Source: Mucilaginibacter pineti
GTDB taxonomy: Bacteria > Bacteroidota > Bacteroidia > Sphingobacteriales > Sphingobacteriaceae
Direction: 5' to 3'
Assembly (NCBI RefSeq): GCF_900101875.1
Contig: NZ_FNAI01000005.1
Span: 248,001-312,000 of the forward strand
Length of the DNA stretch: 64,000 bases
The translations under genes and the position numbers were made by a program. Under the pieces are notes generated by a model that had not been told where the DNA came from, did not search any database, and saw only the letters and a list, made by a program, of their open reading frames with translations. Below, one piece after another: positions 32,623 through 41,755 of the stretch (the stretch's first letter is position 1; the number at the start of each line of letters is the position of its first letter).

Positions 32623-33744
32623 ATGAAAAAATTAATCAATTCTACTTTAATAGCAATAGCCTGTTTGGCTGTTGCCTGTCATAAGGAGGCTGCTTTAACC
32701 ACGTTACAACCGGTAAGTTTTAACGCTCCGCTTGCTTCCTCAACAAATACGGCTATACTTACAAAAAGCACAGATGATGCTAATGTAATTACATTCACTT
32801 GGCCTGCCGTAGTATATCCATACAAATCGCACGTAACTTACACCCTGCAGGCCGATGTTCCTACCGATACGGTTGGCGCCACCGCTTGGGGAAAAGCACA
32901 ATCAATATTAATTGGTGATGATATACTAACCAAAACCTACAAAGGTTCAGATTTAAACGCGCTGGCGCTTAAAGTTGGCCTGGCTGGTAATGATACCGCT
33001 AAAATGGTGTTCAGGATCCTGGCCTACCAGGATAGGAATGTGTTTTCGAAAGCGATAACCGTTACGGTAAGCCCTTATGTAGAAATTGTTGTTTTTGTAC
33101 CTCCGCCGCCACCGGCAAGCCTTGGTTTATCAACGTTGCACCTGCCTGGCTTTTATCAAAGCTGGTCGCCGCCAACAGCTGGTACCGTAGCAGCCGAAAA
33201 AGATGGCATTTACGAAGGCTACATATACATGCCCGAAAGTGCCGATGGCTCCGCTTATCACTTCAAATTCACCAGCGATCCTGACTGGAACCATACCAAC
33301 TATGGCGATGGTGGTGCAGGCTTGTTAACAACCGATGGTACAAAAGGTGATTTAGTATTGCCTGGCCCGGGCTTTTACCAGCTGATAGCTAATACTACTG
33401 CACTTACATGGTCGGCTACGCCGGTTGTGTTTGGAATTATTGGCGATGCCACGCCAGGCGGTTGGGATAATGATACCCCAATGAGCTATGACCCGGTTAA
33501 ACAAGTTTGGAAGGTTACAGCTGTCATGAAAACCAATGCTTCGTTCAAATTCAGAGCCAACAAAGAATGGAAAATTGATTTCGGCGTTGACCCTGCTACC
33601 GGCAGGCTTGCTTATGCAGATAACCCTGCATACCCATACAATGGTGCAGTACAAAACCTTAGTGTTACAGAGGATGGTACTTATACCATTTACCTGGATG
33701 TGCATGACCCTAATGCCTATTACTATTACGTAAACAAAAACTAA
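32623..33744 (+). CDS. SusE/SusF-like starch-binding outer-membrane lipoprotein
   Basis: The ATG at 32623 gives 373 residues with the signal MKKLINSTLIAIACLAVACH; a TTG three codons earlier is disfavoured. An N-terminal Ig-like SusE domain (about 30-160, NVITFTWPAVVYPYKSHVTY) is followed by two starch-binding-like beta-sandwich modules with Trp-rich faces (LHLPGFYQSWSPPTA and FGIIGDATPGGWDNDTPMSY, then FKFRANKEWKIDFG). Such proteins hold maltooligosaccharides at the surface. A strong terminator follows directly. Confidence 0.88.
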   Translation: MKKLINSTLIAIACLAVACHKEAALTTLQPVSFNAPLASSTNTAILTKSTDDANVITFTWPAVVYPYKSHVTYTLQADVPTDTVGATAWGKAQSILIGDDILTKTYKGSDLNALALKVGLAGNDTAKMVFRILAYQDRNVFSKAITVTVSPYVEIVVFVPPPPPASLGLSTLHLPGFYQSWSPPTAGTVAAEKDGIYEGYIYMPESADGSAYHFKFTSDPDWNHTNYGDGGAGLLTTDGTKGDLVLPGPGFYQLIANTTALTWSATPVVFGIIGDATPGGWDNDTPMSYDPVKQVWKVTAVMKTNASFKFRANKEWKIDFGVDPATGRLAYADNPAYPYNGAVQNLSVTEDGTYTIYLDVHDPNAYYYYVNKN

Positions 33745-33748
33745 TTCC

Positions 33749-33778
33749 AATAAGGCAGTGCTCATGCACTGCCTTATT
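33749..33778 (+). terminator. Strong hairpin terminator after the SusE-like gene
   Basis: AATAAGGCAGTGC and GCACTGCCTTATT form a perfect 13-bp stem with a TCAT loop, 4 bases after the stop codon and followed by TTACTAATAA. It divides the binding and transport genes from the GH31 and GH13 genes, which then need read-through or their own promoter. Confidence 0.85.
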
Positions 33779-33936
33779 TACTAATAACAAAACAGCTAAT
33801 TTGAATTTGCTATAACCCCGCCCGATGTACTTTTTTACTCCATCCTCCGATGCCTTATTTACAGGTATACAGGTAATTTATTGCAGTAAAAAACTACACT
33901 TTAAATGGAAACAGCAATTCATCACCAGATTTATTC

Positions 33937-36390
33937 ATGAAATATATTAAGATCACATTTTTGCTTGCGTGTGTTTTGAATATGCCGCGTTTGATGGCGC
34001 AGTCACCAGTGTTAACGCCGGGTAATTTTGAAAATGTTACCATAGGCGATCAGGATATAACCTTCAAAACCACCAATGCTTACGGCAAAATAGCCGCTTA
34101 CAGCCCAGCAATAATTCGTGTACGTTTGGATAAAAAACCATTGGGTGCCGATTTTTCTTATGCCGTTACCGGTACACCTCAAAAAACAAAGGTGAACATC
34201 ACCCAAACAGATGACGCGGTAATCCTACTAACCGACTCGCTAAAAGCAGTAATTCAAAAAAAGCCTTTCAGCATAGCCTTTTACACTACCGATGGCAAAG
34301 CAATAAGCCAGGATGAGCAGGGCTTAGGTACCTCATGGATTGGTGAATCTGTTACTACCTACAAAAAAATGCAGGATGATGAGCATTTTGTGGGCCTCGG
34401 CGAAAAAACCGGTAACCTTGATCGTAAGGGCAACGGCTACACCAACTGGAACTCGGACGTATATGGCTACAGTGTACTTGCCGATCCGCTTTATTCAACC
34501 ATCCCCTTTTACGCCGGCATCCACCACGGGCTGGCCTACGGTATCTTTTTAGATAATACCTACCAATCCGATTTTAATTTCGGCGCCAGTAACAACCGCT
34601 TTTCGTCGTTCGGCGCGCGCGGCGGCGAGATGAACTACTACTTCATCTACCATAAAAAAATGGCCGATATTATATCATCATATACATACCTTACTGGCCG
34701 TATGCCTTTGCCACCACTATGGTCATTAGGCTATCAGCAAAACAGGTACAGCTATTACCCCGAAGCTGAGGTGATGCGCATTGCCCAAACCCTGCGCGAA
34801 AAACGCATCCCCGCCGATGGCATCACCCTTGATATCCACTACATGGACCGCTACCAGTTATTCACCTGGAACAAGAGCCGCTTCCCGGATCCGGCCCGGA
34901 TGAACGCCAACCTCAACAAAATGGGCTTTAAAACAACCGTTATTGTTGACCCCGGCATTAAAGTTGAAAAAGGAGCTCCTGCTTACGAAAGCGGGTTAAA
35001 ACAAGATGTATATATTAAATACCCCGATGGTACCCAGTACACCGCGCAGGTTTGGCCGGGCTGGTGCAACTTTACTGATTTTACCAGCGAAAAAGGTCGT
35101 GCATGGTGGCGCAACCAGGTAAAATTCTTTGCAGAATCTGGCGTGAGCGGGATTTGGAATGACATGAATGAAATTGCTACCTGGGGGCAAAAGATCCCGG
35201 ATAACGTTTTGTTTGATTACGATGGCAAACCAACAACCCATCTGCAGGCGCACAACGTTTACGGTATGCAAATGGTACGTTCAAGCTATGAAGGCGCATT
35301 GCAAAACTTTAAGGAGCGTCCGTTTATTTTAAGCCGTTCAGGTTTTGCAGGTATGCAACGCTACTCAGCCATTTGGACGGGTGATAACCGTGCCGAAGAA
35401 GACCACATGCTGCAAGGCGTAAGATTGCTGAACAGCTTAGGCATGAGCGGTATTTCATTTACGGGAATGGATATAGGCGGTTTTACCGGTAACCCTACTA
35501 CCTCCTTATACACTCGCTGGATGGAACTTGGCGCATTTATCCCTTACTTCAGAAACCACACCGCGCTGAATACTCGGGCCGCCGAGCCATGGGCGTTTGG
35601 TGAGGATGTGCTTGATATTGTGCGTAAATACATCAGCCTGCGTTATGAGCTGATGCCTTATATTTATTCGTCATTTTATGAATCAACTCAAACCGGCATG
35701 CCGGTGATGCGTTCGCTGGCTATCAATTACACGTTTGACCCTAAAGTGATGGATGCTACATACCAAAACCAGTATGAGTTTGGTAACGGCATTATGGTAG
35801 CGCCTTTTGAAAGCACCGCCGCGTTTGGTAAAGTTTACTTCCCCGAAGGTAACTGGTATGATTTATACACCGGTACTGAGCAAAAAGGCGGGCAGGAAGT
35901 TACCATCCCCCTAAAAGTTGATAAACTGCCTGTTTTCGTAAAAGGCGGCAGCATTATCCCAATGCAGTCATTGGTACAATCTACTTCTGAAATGCCTACG
36001 GATACATTATCGGTACACGTATACAACGGCAGCAAGGCCAATCATTACGTATATTATGAAGATGATGGCAAAAGCTTTGGTTACCAAAAAGGCGATTTTT
36101 ACAAACGCGCCATCACCTTTGATCCCGATAAACATACCATTACCTTTGATAAGGCCGATGGCAATTATAAATCGCACTTTAAATATATCAGAGTAGTATT
36201 ACACGGGTTTCAGCAATCGGCATCGGTAAAAACCGGTAATGATAAGTTGAACCTGCAGGACAGCGCCATAGCATTTTTAGGCGCGACCGCCAATACCGAT
36301 CCGCAGGGAAGCGCAGCCTCTTCCGAAACCTGCCCGGTTAAATATGTTACCATTGGCAACGCGGCAAACAGAATTCAATTAAATTTCTAA
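33937..36390 (+). CDS. Secreted GH31 alpha-glucosidase
   Basis: An 817-residue protein with a signal peptide (1-21, ending LMAQ), an N-terminal beta-sandwich with DUF4968/galactose-mutarotase-like strands, the catalytic barrel and C-terminal beta domains. The nucleophile is D409 in SGIWNDMNE and the acid/base is D483 in AIWTGDNRAEE; the FGxGE-like loop FVGLGEKTGN is also present. It would release glucose from maltooligosaccharides in the periplasm. In the model sus locus this job is done by a GH97 enzyme. A GH13 gene follows 26 bases later. Confidence 0.93.
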   Translation: MKYIKITFLLACVLNMPRLMAQSPVLTPGNFENVTIGDQDITFKTTNAYGKIAAYSPAIIRVRLDKKPLGADFSYAVTGTPQKTKVNITQTDDAVILLTDSLKAVIQKKPFSIAFYTTDGKAISQDEQGLGTSWIGESVTTYKKMQDDEHFVGLGEKTGNLDRKGNGYTNWNSDVYGYSVLADPLYSTIPFYAGIHHGLAYGIFLDNTYQSDFNFGASNNRFSSFGARGGEMNYYFIYHKKMADIISSYTYLTGRMPLPPLWSLGYQQNRYSYYPEAEVMRIAQTLREKRIPADGITLDIHYMDRYQLFTWNKSRFPDPARMNANLNKMGFKTTVIVDPGIKVEKGAPAYESGLKQDVYIKYPDGTQYTAQVWPGWCNFTDFTSEKGRAWWRNQVKFFAESGVSGIWNDMNEIATWGQKIPDNVLFDYDGKPTTHLQAHNVYGMQMVRSSYEGALQNFKERPFILSRSGFAGMQRYSAIWTGDNRAEEDHMLQGVRLLNSLGMSGISFTGMDIGGFTGNPTTSLYTRWMELGAFIPYFRNHTALNTRAAEPWAFGEDVLDIVRKYISLRYELMPYIYSSFYESTQTGMPVMRSLAINYTFDPKVMDATYQNQYEFGNGIMVAPFESTAAFGKVYFPEGNWYDLYTGTEQKGGQEVTIPLKVDKLPVFVKGGSIIPMQSLVQSTSEMPTDTLSVHVYNGSKANHYVYYEDDGKSFGYQKGDFYKRAITFDPDKHTITFDKADGNYKSHFKYIRVVLHGFQQSASVKTGNDKLNLQDSAIAFLGATANTDPQGSAASSETCPVKYVTIGNAANRIQLNF

Positions 36391-36416
36391 ATAATATAAT
36401 ATAAAGGAAAGTGAGT

Positions 36417-37823
36417 ATGAACAGGAGTAATAAAAGATCACAAATGAACGCTTTAATAGTATTAATTATGCTGATAGGCTCGATACTGGGCTGCGGCAAA
36501 AAGTCGGGCTCCACACCCGATCCTGTAGTTACCCCACCACCGGTAACCAGCAACGATCCTGCACAATATGGCACACCCTACAGCGGCGTACCGTCATCAA
36601 AGGATATTGTAATGTACGAGGTTAACCTGCGCACCTATTCGCCTGTTGGTCTTAGTAGTGCAATGGCCCGGTTAGATTCTATTAAAGCGCTTGGTGTAAA
36701 CGTAGTATGGCTGATGCCTACCTACCCCATCGGCGTACTAAAAGCATCGGGCTCGCCATATGCTGTAAAAAACTATACCGAGGTAAACGCCAGCTTTGGT
36801 ACACTTGACGATCTACGCGCCTATGTAGCCAAAGCACACACCCTGGGCATGGCTGTAATACTGGATTGGGTAGCCAACCACACCGCATGGGATAACCCCT
36901 GGATAGAAAATAAATCATGGTATCAGCAGGATGCTTCAGGTAATATCATTATTCCGCCGGGTACTAATTATAGTGATGTTGCGGCATTAAATTACAACAG
37001 CACCCCGATGCGCAAAGCCATGATAAAAGCCATGAAATACTGGATCTTTGCGGCCAATGTTGACGGTTACCGCTGCGATTTTGCCGATAACGTGCCGGCC
37101 GATTTCTGGAAACAGGCGCTTGATACCCTTAATACCATTACCACTCACAAATTGATCTACTTAGCTGAAGGTACCAAAGGTGCAGAGATTACCTCTGGTT
37201 TTCAATTGAGCTATGCTTTTAGTTATTACGGTACGCTTAAAAGTTTATTTTCAGGCTCATCTTCGCCAGCCTCTTTATTCAGTACGAACACTACCGAAAT
37301 TGCATCCCTGCCATCGCCGGGAATAAAGCTAAGGTATATCACCAACCATGACAATGCCTCAAGCGATGGCAGCACAATTACCGAATACGGCGGCAAGCAA
37401 GGTGCGTTGGCAGCATTTACACTGGCGGCTAATATGGGCGGTATACCGCTCATTTACAGCAGCCAGGAAGTTGGCTACCCCAACCCCATCAACTTTTTCA
37501 ATAATGTAACTGTTGATTATACTGCCAACCCGGATATGATAGCCGCTTACAAAAAGATCCTTGCCTTCCGCGCAGCTCACGAGGCGGTAAAAGTAGGGGC
37601 GCTAACGGCTTATGACGATGTTAATGTGGTAGCATTCGAGAAAAGATCGGGCACGGATGATGTAGTTGTACTGGTAAACACCAAAAACAGCATCAGCACT
37701 TACAACCTGCCTACAGCCCTGCAAAATACCAGCTGGACAAACGGCCTTACCAACGCCAGCACCACATTAACCACAACACTAACACTTCAGCCTTACGCAT
37801 ATGTGTTGCTGAAAAAGAATTAA
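36417..37823 (+). CDS. GH13 alpha-amylase-family lipoprotein
   Basis: 468 residues from the ATG at 36417 (a GTG two codons earlier is possible). Lipobox LIGSILGC anchors it, probably on the outer membrane. All four GH13 regions are seen: DWVANHT (region I), VDGYRCDFAD with nucleophile D221, LAEGTKG with acid/base E251, and YITNHDNASS with D312. A short C-terminal beta domain ends LQPYAYVLLKKN. It is the likely endo-acting enzyme (SusG-like role) that feeds SusC/SusD. It is paired with GH31 and ends at a bidirectional terminator. Confidence 0.92.
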   Translation: MNRSNKRSQMNALIVLIMLIGSILGCGKKSGSTPDPVVTPPPVTSNDPAQYGTPYSGVPSSKDIVMYEVNLRTYSPVGLSSAMARLDSIKALGVNVVWLMPTYPIGVLKASGSPYAVKNYTEVNASFGTLDDLRAYVAKAHTLGMAVILDWVANHTAWDNPWIENKSWYQQDASGNIIIPPGTNYSDVAALNYNSTPMRKAMIKAMKYWIFAANVDGYRCDFADNVPADFWKQALDTLNTITTHKLIYLAEGTKGAEITSGFQLSYAFSYYGTLKSLFSGSSSPASLFSTNTTEIASLPSPGIKLRYITNHDNASSDGSTITEYGGKQGALAAFTLAANMGGIPLIYSSQEVGYPNPINFFNNVTVDYTANPDMIAAYKKILAFRAAHEAVKVGALTAYDDVNVVAFEKRSGTDDVVVLVNTKNSISTYNLPTALQNTSWTNGLTNASTTLTTTLTLQPYAYVLLKKN

Positions 37824-37837
37824 AGTAAACCGGATTA

Positions 37838-37883
37838 CCTATAAACAGAAAAAGCGGGCAAGCCCGCTTTTTCTGTTTATAGG
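37838..37883. terminator. Bidirectional terminator between the alpha-glucan locus and the symporter gene
   Basis: Bases 37838-37859 and 37862-37883 form a perfect 22-bp stem around AA. The A- and T-rich outer stem gives U-rich ends in both directions, and it sits between convergent genes ending at 37823 and 37894. Confidence 0.92.
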
Positions 37884-37893
37884 TTTATATCAT

Positions 37894-39600
37894 CTACCAG
37901 AATTTCACATAAAGCATAGTAAGTAATAAAAGGGTTACTACTATTAATGCCAAAGTCGACCTTTCGATCTTAAACATACTGCTGTCGATAGCCAGTGCCT
38001 TAGCGTTTACTTTAGGTCCGGCAAGGCTAATGGCCACCATCACTATAACGGTGAACAGGAACGACAAGCCCATACATATCAGGAACGGAATTTCAAAAGT
38101 ACCGTCGCCTTTTGGAAACGCGGTATACAGGAAAGTTTCGTGACCAAATAATCTCGGTGCAAAATTGTTAAACAATACCGACATACCAAAGCCCGTTAAT
38201 ATACCAGCAATAGCAGCGGCTCCTGTAGTACGTTTCCAAAAGAAACCCAATATAAATATGGCAAATATACCCGGACTGATAAAGCCGGTATATTTTTGAA
38301 TAAAGGTGAAACCACCCTCGCCACCAATACCCAAAAGATCTTTCCAGGTAAGCATAATAGATAATATGAGGGCAGCTACAATGGTAAGCCTGCCTACATT
38401 AACCATTTTCTTTTCGTCGGCATTCTTATTGATATGTTTTTTGTAAATATCAAGCGTAAAAATGGTAGAGATACTGTTAGCCTTACCCGCAAGCGAGGCT
38501 ACAATTGCCGCGGTAAGCGCTGCGACCGAAAGGCCTTTTAAGCCGGTAGGTAAAAACCCAAGTACAGCCGAATAAGCATTATCAGAATTAAAATGCCCGC
38601 CCGAAACCATTTCCTGCTGTAAGCCACCATTTTTATACAACACGTAAGCCGCAATACCCGGCAATACCACAATTATGGGCATAGCCAGTTTCATTAAACC
38701 CGCAAACAGGATGCCCGTACGTGCAGTTTTAAGATTGGCACCAAGCGCGCGTTGGGTAATGTACTGGTTACAACCCCAATAGTTAAGGTTCACTATCCAC
38801 TGGCCGGCAAAATACATGGCAATACCCGGCAACGCAAGATATTTATTGATCTCAACCTGCGATGCGCCTGGTTTTGGTTTGGGAAGCATCATTTTAAAGT
38901 GGTCTGGCGCATCCTTCATCATGGCGTTAAAACCAGCAAGGGCGCTTTTGCCTAACCCAAAATGATCGCTCACTAAAGTTAGGGCAATATATGTTGTGGC
39001 CAATCCGCCAATCACCAATACCAACACTTGTATAACATCGGTAAAGCCAATCACTTTCATCCCGCCCAGGGTAATAAACAGGGCAAATACCGCCAAGGCT
39101 ATAATAATGTAGTGCATGGTAGTTTGATCGCCGCCCGATAGGTTGTTCAGTGCCAATGCGCCAAGGAAAAGTATCGACGTAAGATTCACAAACACATACA
39201 AAAACAACCAGAACAGCGCCATTACAAAGCTCACCGTTTCGTTATACCGCGTATGTAAAAACTGCGGCATCGTAAAAATTTTGTTTTTCAGATAGATGGG
39301 TATAAACCACACCGCAACTATAATAAGTGCGATGGCAGCAACCCACTCGTAAGCAGCAACGGCCAAACCAACGGCAAAGCCTTGTCCGCTGGCACCAATA
39401 AATTGCTCGGCCGAGATATTGGATGCAATAAGCGATGCCCCAATGGCCCACCATGTAAGCGACCCTTCGGCCAGGAAAAAGTCGTGACTATCAGATACGC
39501 CTTTGGTCTTTTTGCGGCTGTACACCCAGTAACCATAGCTGGATACTACAATAAAATAGATCACGAAAATGACGTAATCGATAGTTGAAAATTTATTCAT
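37894..39600 (-). CDS. Sodium:solute symporter, SSS family (probable sugar uptake)
   Basis: A 568-residue inner-membrane protein with about 14 hydrophobic segments, starting FSTIDYVIFVIYFIVVSSYG. SSS-family features include the TM1-2 region EGSLTWWAIGASLIASNISA with EQFIGASGQGF, and FWKRTTGAAAIAGILTGFGM near the C-terminus, resembling the vSGLT/xylose-glucose branch. Sodium-coupled uptake of a monosaccharide is the probable role. It is on the same strand as araA but separated by 611 bases of repeats, so it likely has its own promoter. Arabinose is the best guess for substrate because of the neighbours. Confidence 0.88.
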   Translation of the reverse strand: MNKFSTIDYVIFVIYFIVVSSYGYWVYSRKKTKGVSDSHDFFLAEGSLTWWAIGASLIASNISAEQFIGASGQGFAVGLAVAAYEWVAAIALIIVAVWFIPIYLKNKIFTMPQFLHTRYNETVSFVMALFWLFLYVFVNLTSILFLGALALNNLSGGDQTTMHYIIIALAVFALFITLGGMKVIGFTDVIQVLVLVIGGLATTYIALTLVSDHFGLGKSALAGFNAMMKDAPDHFKMMLPKPKPGASQVEINKYLALPGIAMYFAGQWIVNLNYWGCNQYITQRALGANLKTARTGILFAGLMKLAMPIIVVLPGIAAYVLYKNGGLQQEMVSGGHFNSDNAYSAVLGFLPTGLKGLSVAALTAAIVASLAGKANSISTIFTLDIYKKHINKNADEKKMVNVGRLTIVAALILSIMLTWKDLLGIGGEGGFTFIQKYTGFISPGIFAIFILGFFWKRTTGAAAIAGILTGFGMSVLFNNFAPRLFGHETFLYTAFPKGDGTFEIPFLICMGLSFLFTVIVMVAISLAGPKVNAKALAIDSSMFKIERSTLALIVVTLLLLTMLYVKFW

Positions 39601-39769
39601 AATTGGGTTTAAATTAGTTTGGTTTAATCAGTTTTTTACCTGGTTTTTATTTGATTTCTTTCGGTTTTTAACTTGTTTTTCGCCGGTTCTATTCATTTTT
39701 CAAAACGAGCAACCGGAATCCCATCGTGGGTTGCCTGTTTAATATTAACTTTTCTTGTACTATCTAATT

Positions 39770-39900
39770 CCCTCCCGTTGGGAGGGGTGCGGCCGGATGT
39801 GGGCAAAGGCAGGGAGGGGTTTCTACGTTTAGCTCACATTTGAATGCTGGCTAAACCCCTTCCTCCTCCTTCCCCAAGGAAGGAATCGCACATGCCCACC
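39770..39900. repeat. G/C-tract inverted-repeat element
   Basis: A 7-bp hairpin CCCTCCC-GTT-GGGAGGG (39770-39786) is followed by GGAGGGGTTT, which pairs imperfectly with AAACCCCTTCC around 39853. The layout resembles the small dispersed intergenic repeats of Sphingobacteriaceae. No coding frame in it looks real. Confidence 0.45.
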
Positions 39901-40053
39901 GCCTTTCTAAAGTGTCCGCGGTATCACCTGCGTTTCCGTCTTTGTTCCTTAATCTTCAAATCCTTGCTCCTCAAATGGGCGTTACCTTCGGTCCGGGCTA
40001 TGCGCTCATACTGCTTCTGGCCTTAATTACGGGCCGGTATCCGCTGCTATCCA

Positions 40054-40142
40054 ATATGTCATTGCGAGCGTAGCGCGGCAATCTCATCCTCTGCTTAGTA
40101 TTTGCACGGTTCGCGATTGCTTCGTTCCTCGCAATGACATAT
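40054..40142. repeat. REP-like element with 15-bp terminal inverted repeats
   Basis: ATATGTCATTGCGAG (40054-40068) and CTCGCAATGACATAT (40128-40142) are exact reverse complements bounding an 89-base element with further pairing inside (GCGGCAATC against GCGATTGC). The words GTCATTGCGAGC and CCTCGCAATGAC are typical of a dispersed repeat in many Bacteroidota genomes. No coding potential is visible. Confidence 0.7.
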
Positions 40143-40173
40143 TTATTATTTAAGTATCATAACCAAGTTTACC

Positions 40174-40198
40174 AAGTCCTCTTCTTTGGAGAGGACTT
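40174..40198 (-). terminator. Hairpin just downstream of araA
   Basis: AAGTCCTCT and AGAGGACTT form a perfect 9-bp stem with a 7-base loop, 13 bases beyond the araA stop codon on the minus strand. There is no clear U-run, and the flanking TTAGGTGAGGCT suggests a dispersed repeat that may also serve as terminator. Confidence 0.45.
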
Positions 40199-40211
40199 AG
40201 GTGAGGCTCTC

Positions 40212-41702
40212 CTATTTATAAGCCACCTCATTCCACAGGATCTCATTTCTGAATTGCGGAATGGTGGTATCCTTGCCTATCCTTAAAAACTCAATACCGG
40301 CCATGTCTGCAAAATCCTGCATGTGTTCGGCAGTAAGGTTTTGGCTGTAGGCCGTATGGTGCGCTCCGCCGCCATAGATCCAGGCTGCACAGCCTGTTTT
40401 CATATCGGGCAGTGGTTTCCAAAGTACACGGGCAACTGGCAGATTTGGCAAATCGGCAATTGGTTCAACGGCCTCAACCTCGTTAACCAGCAAACGGAAA
40501 CGGTTACCCATATCCACAATAGATGCGTTAAGCGCCGCGCCGCCAGCCACGTTAAATACCAAACGCGCAGGATCAGCCTTGCCGCCAATACCTAAGGGAT
40601 GCACCTCCAATGATGCTTTGCCATTAGCTAATGAAGCATCAACTTCCAGCATGTGCGAACCTAATACCAGTGCATTGCTTGGGTCAAAATGGTAAGTATA
40701 ATCTTCCATAAAGGCGTTACCCCCGGCCAGACCGGCGCCCATTACTTTGAAGGCGCGTACCAGGGCGGCAGTTTTCCAATCGCCCTCACCGGCAAAGCCA
40801 AAACCATCAGCCATCAGGCGCTGGGCAGCTATACCCGGCAGTTGGATCATGCCATGCAAGTCTTCGAAAGTATCTGAGAAACCTTTAAAGCCACCCTCAA
40901 CCAAAAACTTGCGCAAGCCTATTTCAATTTTCGCTGCCTCGTAAACCGATGCATATTTGGCACCGCCTTTTTTAAGGTCGTCGGCCATGGTATAAGTAGC
41001 CTCGTATTCGTTTGTAAGGGCTGTGATATCGGCCTCGCTCACTGCGTTAATAACCGCTACCAGATCGCCAATACCATAGGTATTTACAGAAAAGCCAAAT
41101 TTCAGCTCCGCTTCTACTTTATCTCCATCGGTAACGGCAACAAAGCGCATGTTGTCGCCAAAGCGCACAAACTTTGCACCCTGCCAATCGTACCAACCGG
41201 CCGCCGCCCGTGCCCAGGCGTCAATCTCAGCTAAAGCCTCAGGATCTTGCCAGTGGCCAACAACAACCTTGCGGTTAATACGCATACGCGATACAATGAA
41301 ACCAAACTCGCGGTCGCCGTGGGCGCTTTGGTTAAGGTTCATGAAATCCATATCAATACTGCTCCATGGAATGTCGCGGTTAAATTGTGTATGCAGGTGC
41401 AGCATCGGTTTTTTTAGGATACTTAGTCCGCGGATCCACATTTTGGCCGGTGAAAATGTGTGCATCCAGGTAATAACACCTATACAGTTTTCTGTAGTGT
41501 TGGCTGCCTGCAGGGTAGCATAAATTTCTTCGGTAGTTTTTACAACCGGTTTGTAAACCACCCGAACCGCAATTTGGCCCGAACTATCTAAGCCCGCAGC
41601 TATTTGCTGTGAATGCTCGGCAACCAATTTTAATGTTTCTTCTCCGTACAAGTGCTGGCTCCCTGTAATGAACCAAACTTCAAATATTTTAAGATCGATC
41701 AT
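40212..41702 (-). CDS. araA: L-arabinose isomerase
   Basis: A 496-residue enzyme, the usual AraA length (about 500), converting L-arabinose to L-ribulose. Recognisable blocks: [20 protein letters not shown] at the start, [48 protein letters not shown], and the metal-site region [20 protein letters not shown] then MLEVDAS. The C-terminus contains [12 protein letters not shown]. Together with araB and araD it gives the isomerase pathway to D-xylulose 5-phosphate. It follows the GH27 gene by 53 bases on the same strand. Confidence 0.97.
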   Translation of the reverse strand: MIDLKIFEVWFITGSQHLYGEETLKLVAEHSQQIAAGLDSSGQIAVRVVYKPVVKTTEEIYATLQAANTTENCIGVITWMHTFSPAKMWIRGLSILKKPMLHLHTQFNRDIPWSSIDMDFMNLNQSAHGDREFGFIVSRMRINRKVVVGHWQDPEALAEIDAWARAAAGWYDWQGAKFVRFGDNMRFVAVTDGDKVEAELKFGFSVNTYGIGDLVAVINAVSEADITALTNEYEATYTMADDLKKGGAKYASVYEAAKIEIGLRKFLVEGGFKGFSDTFEDLHGMIQLPGIAAQRLMADGFGFAGEGDWKTAALVRAFKVMGAGLAGGNAFMEDYTYHFDPSNALVLGSHMLEVDASLANGKASLEVHPLGIGGKADPARLVFNVAGGAALNASIVDMGNRFRLLVNEVEAVEPIADLPNLPVARVLWKPLPDMKTGCAAWIYGGGAHHTAYSQNLTAEHMQDFADMAGIEFLRIGKDTTIPQFRNEILWNEVAYK

Positions 41703-41755
41703 ATATGTAATTTTGAATTATTGAGTTGTTGAATTATTGATTTTTAAATACTTAA

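Noticed and set aside
39844..40026. A 60-codon frame between araA and the symporter
   Set aside because: It runs through dispersed repeat sequence and shows no protein-like pattern.
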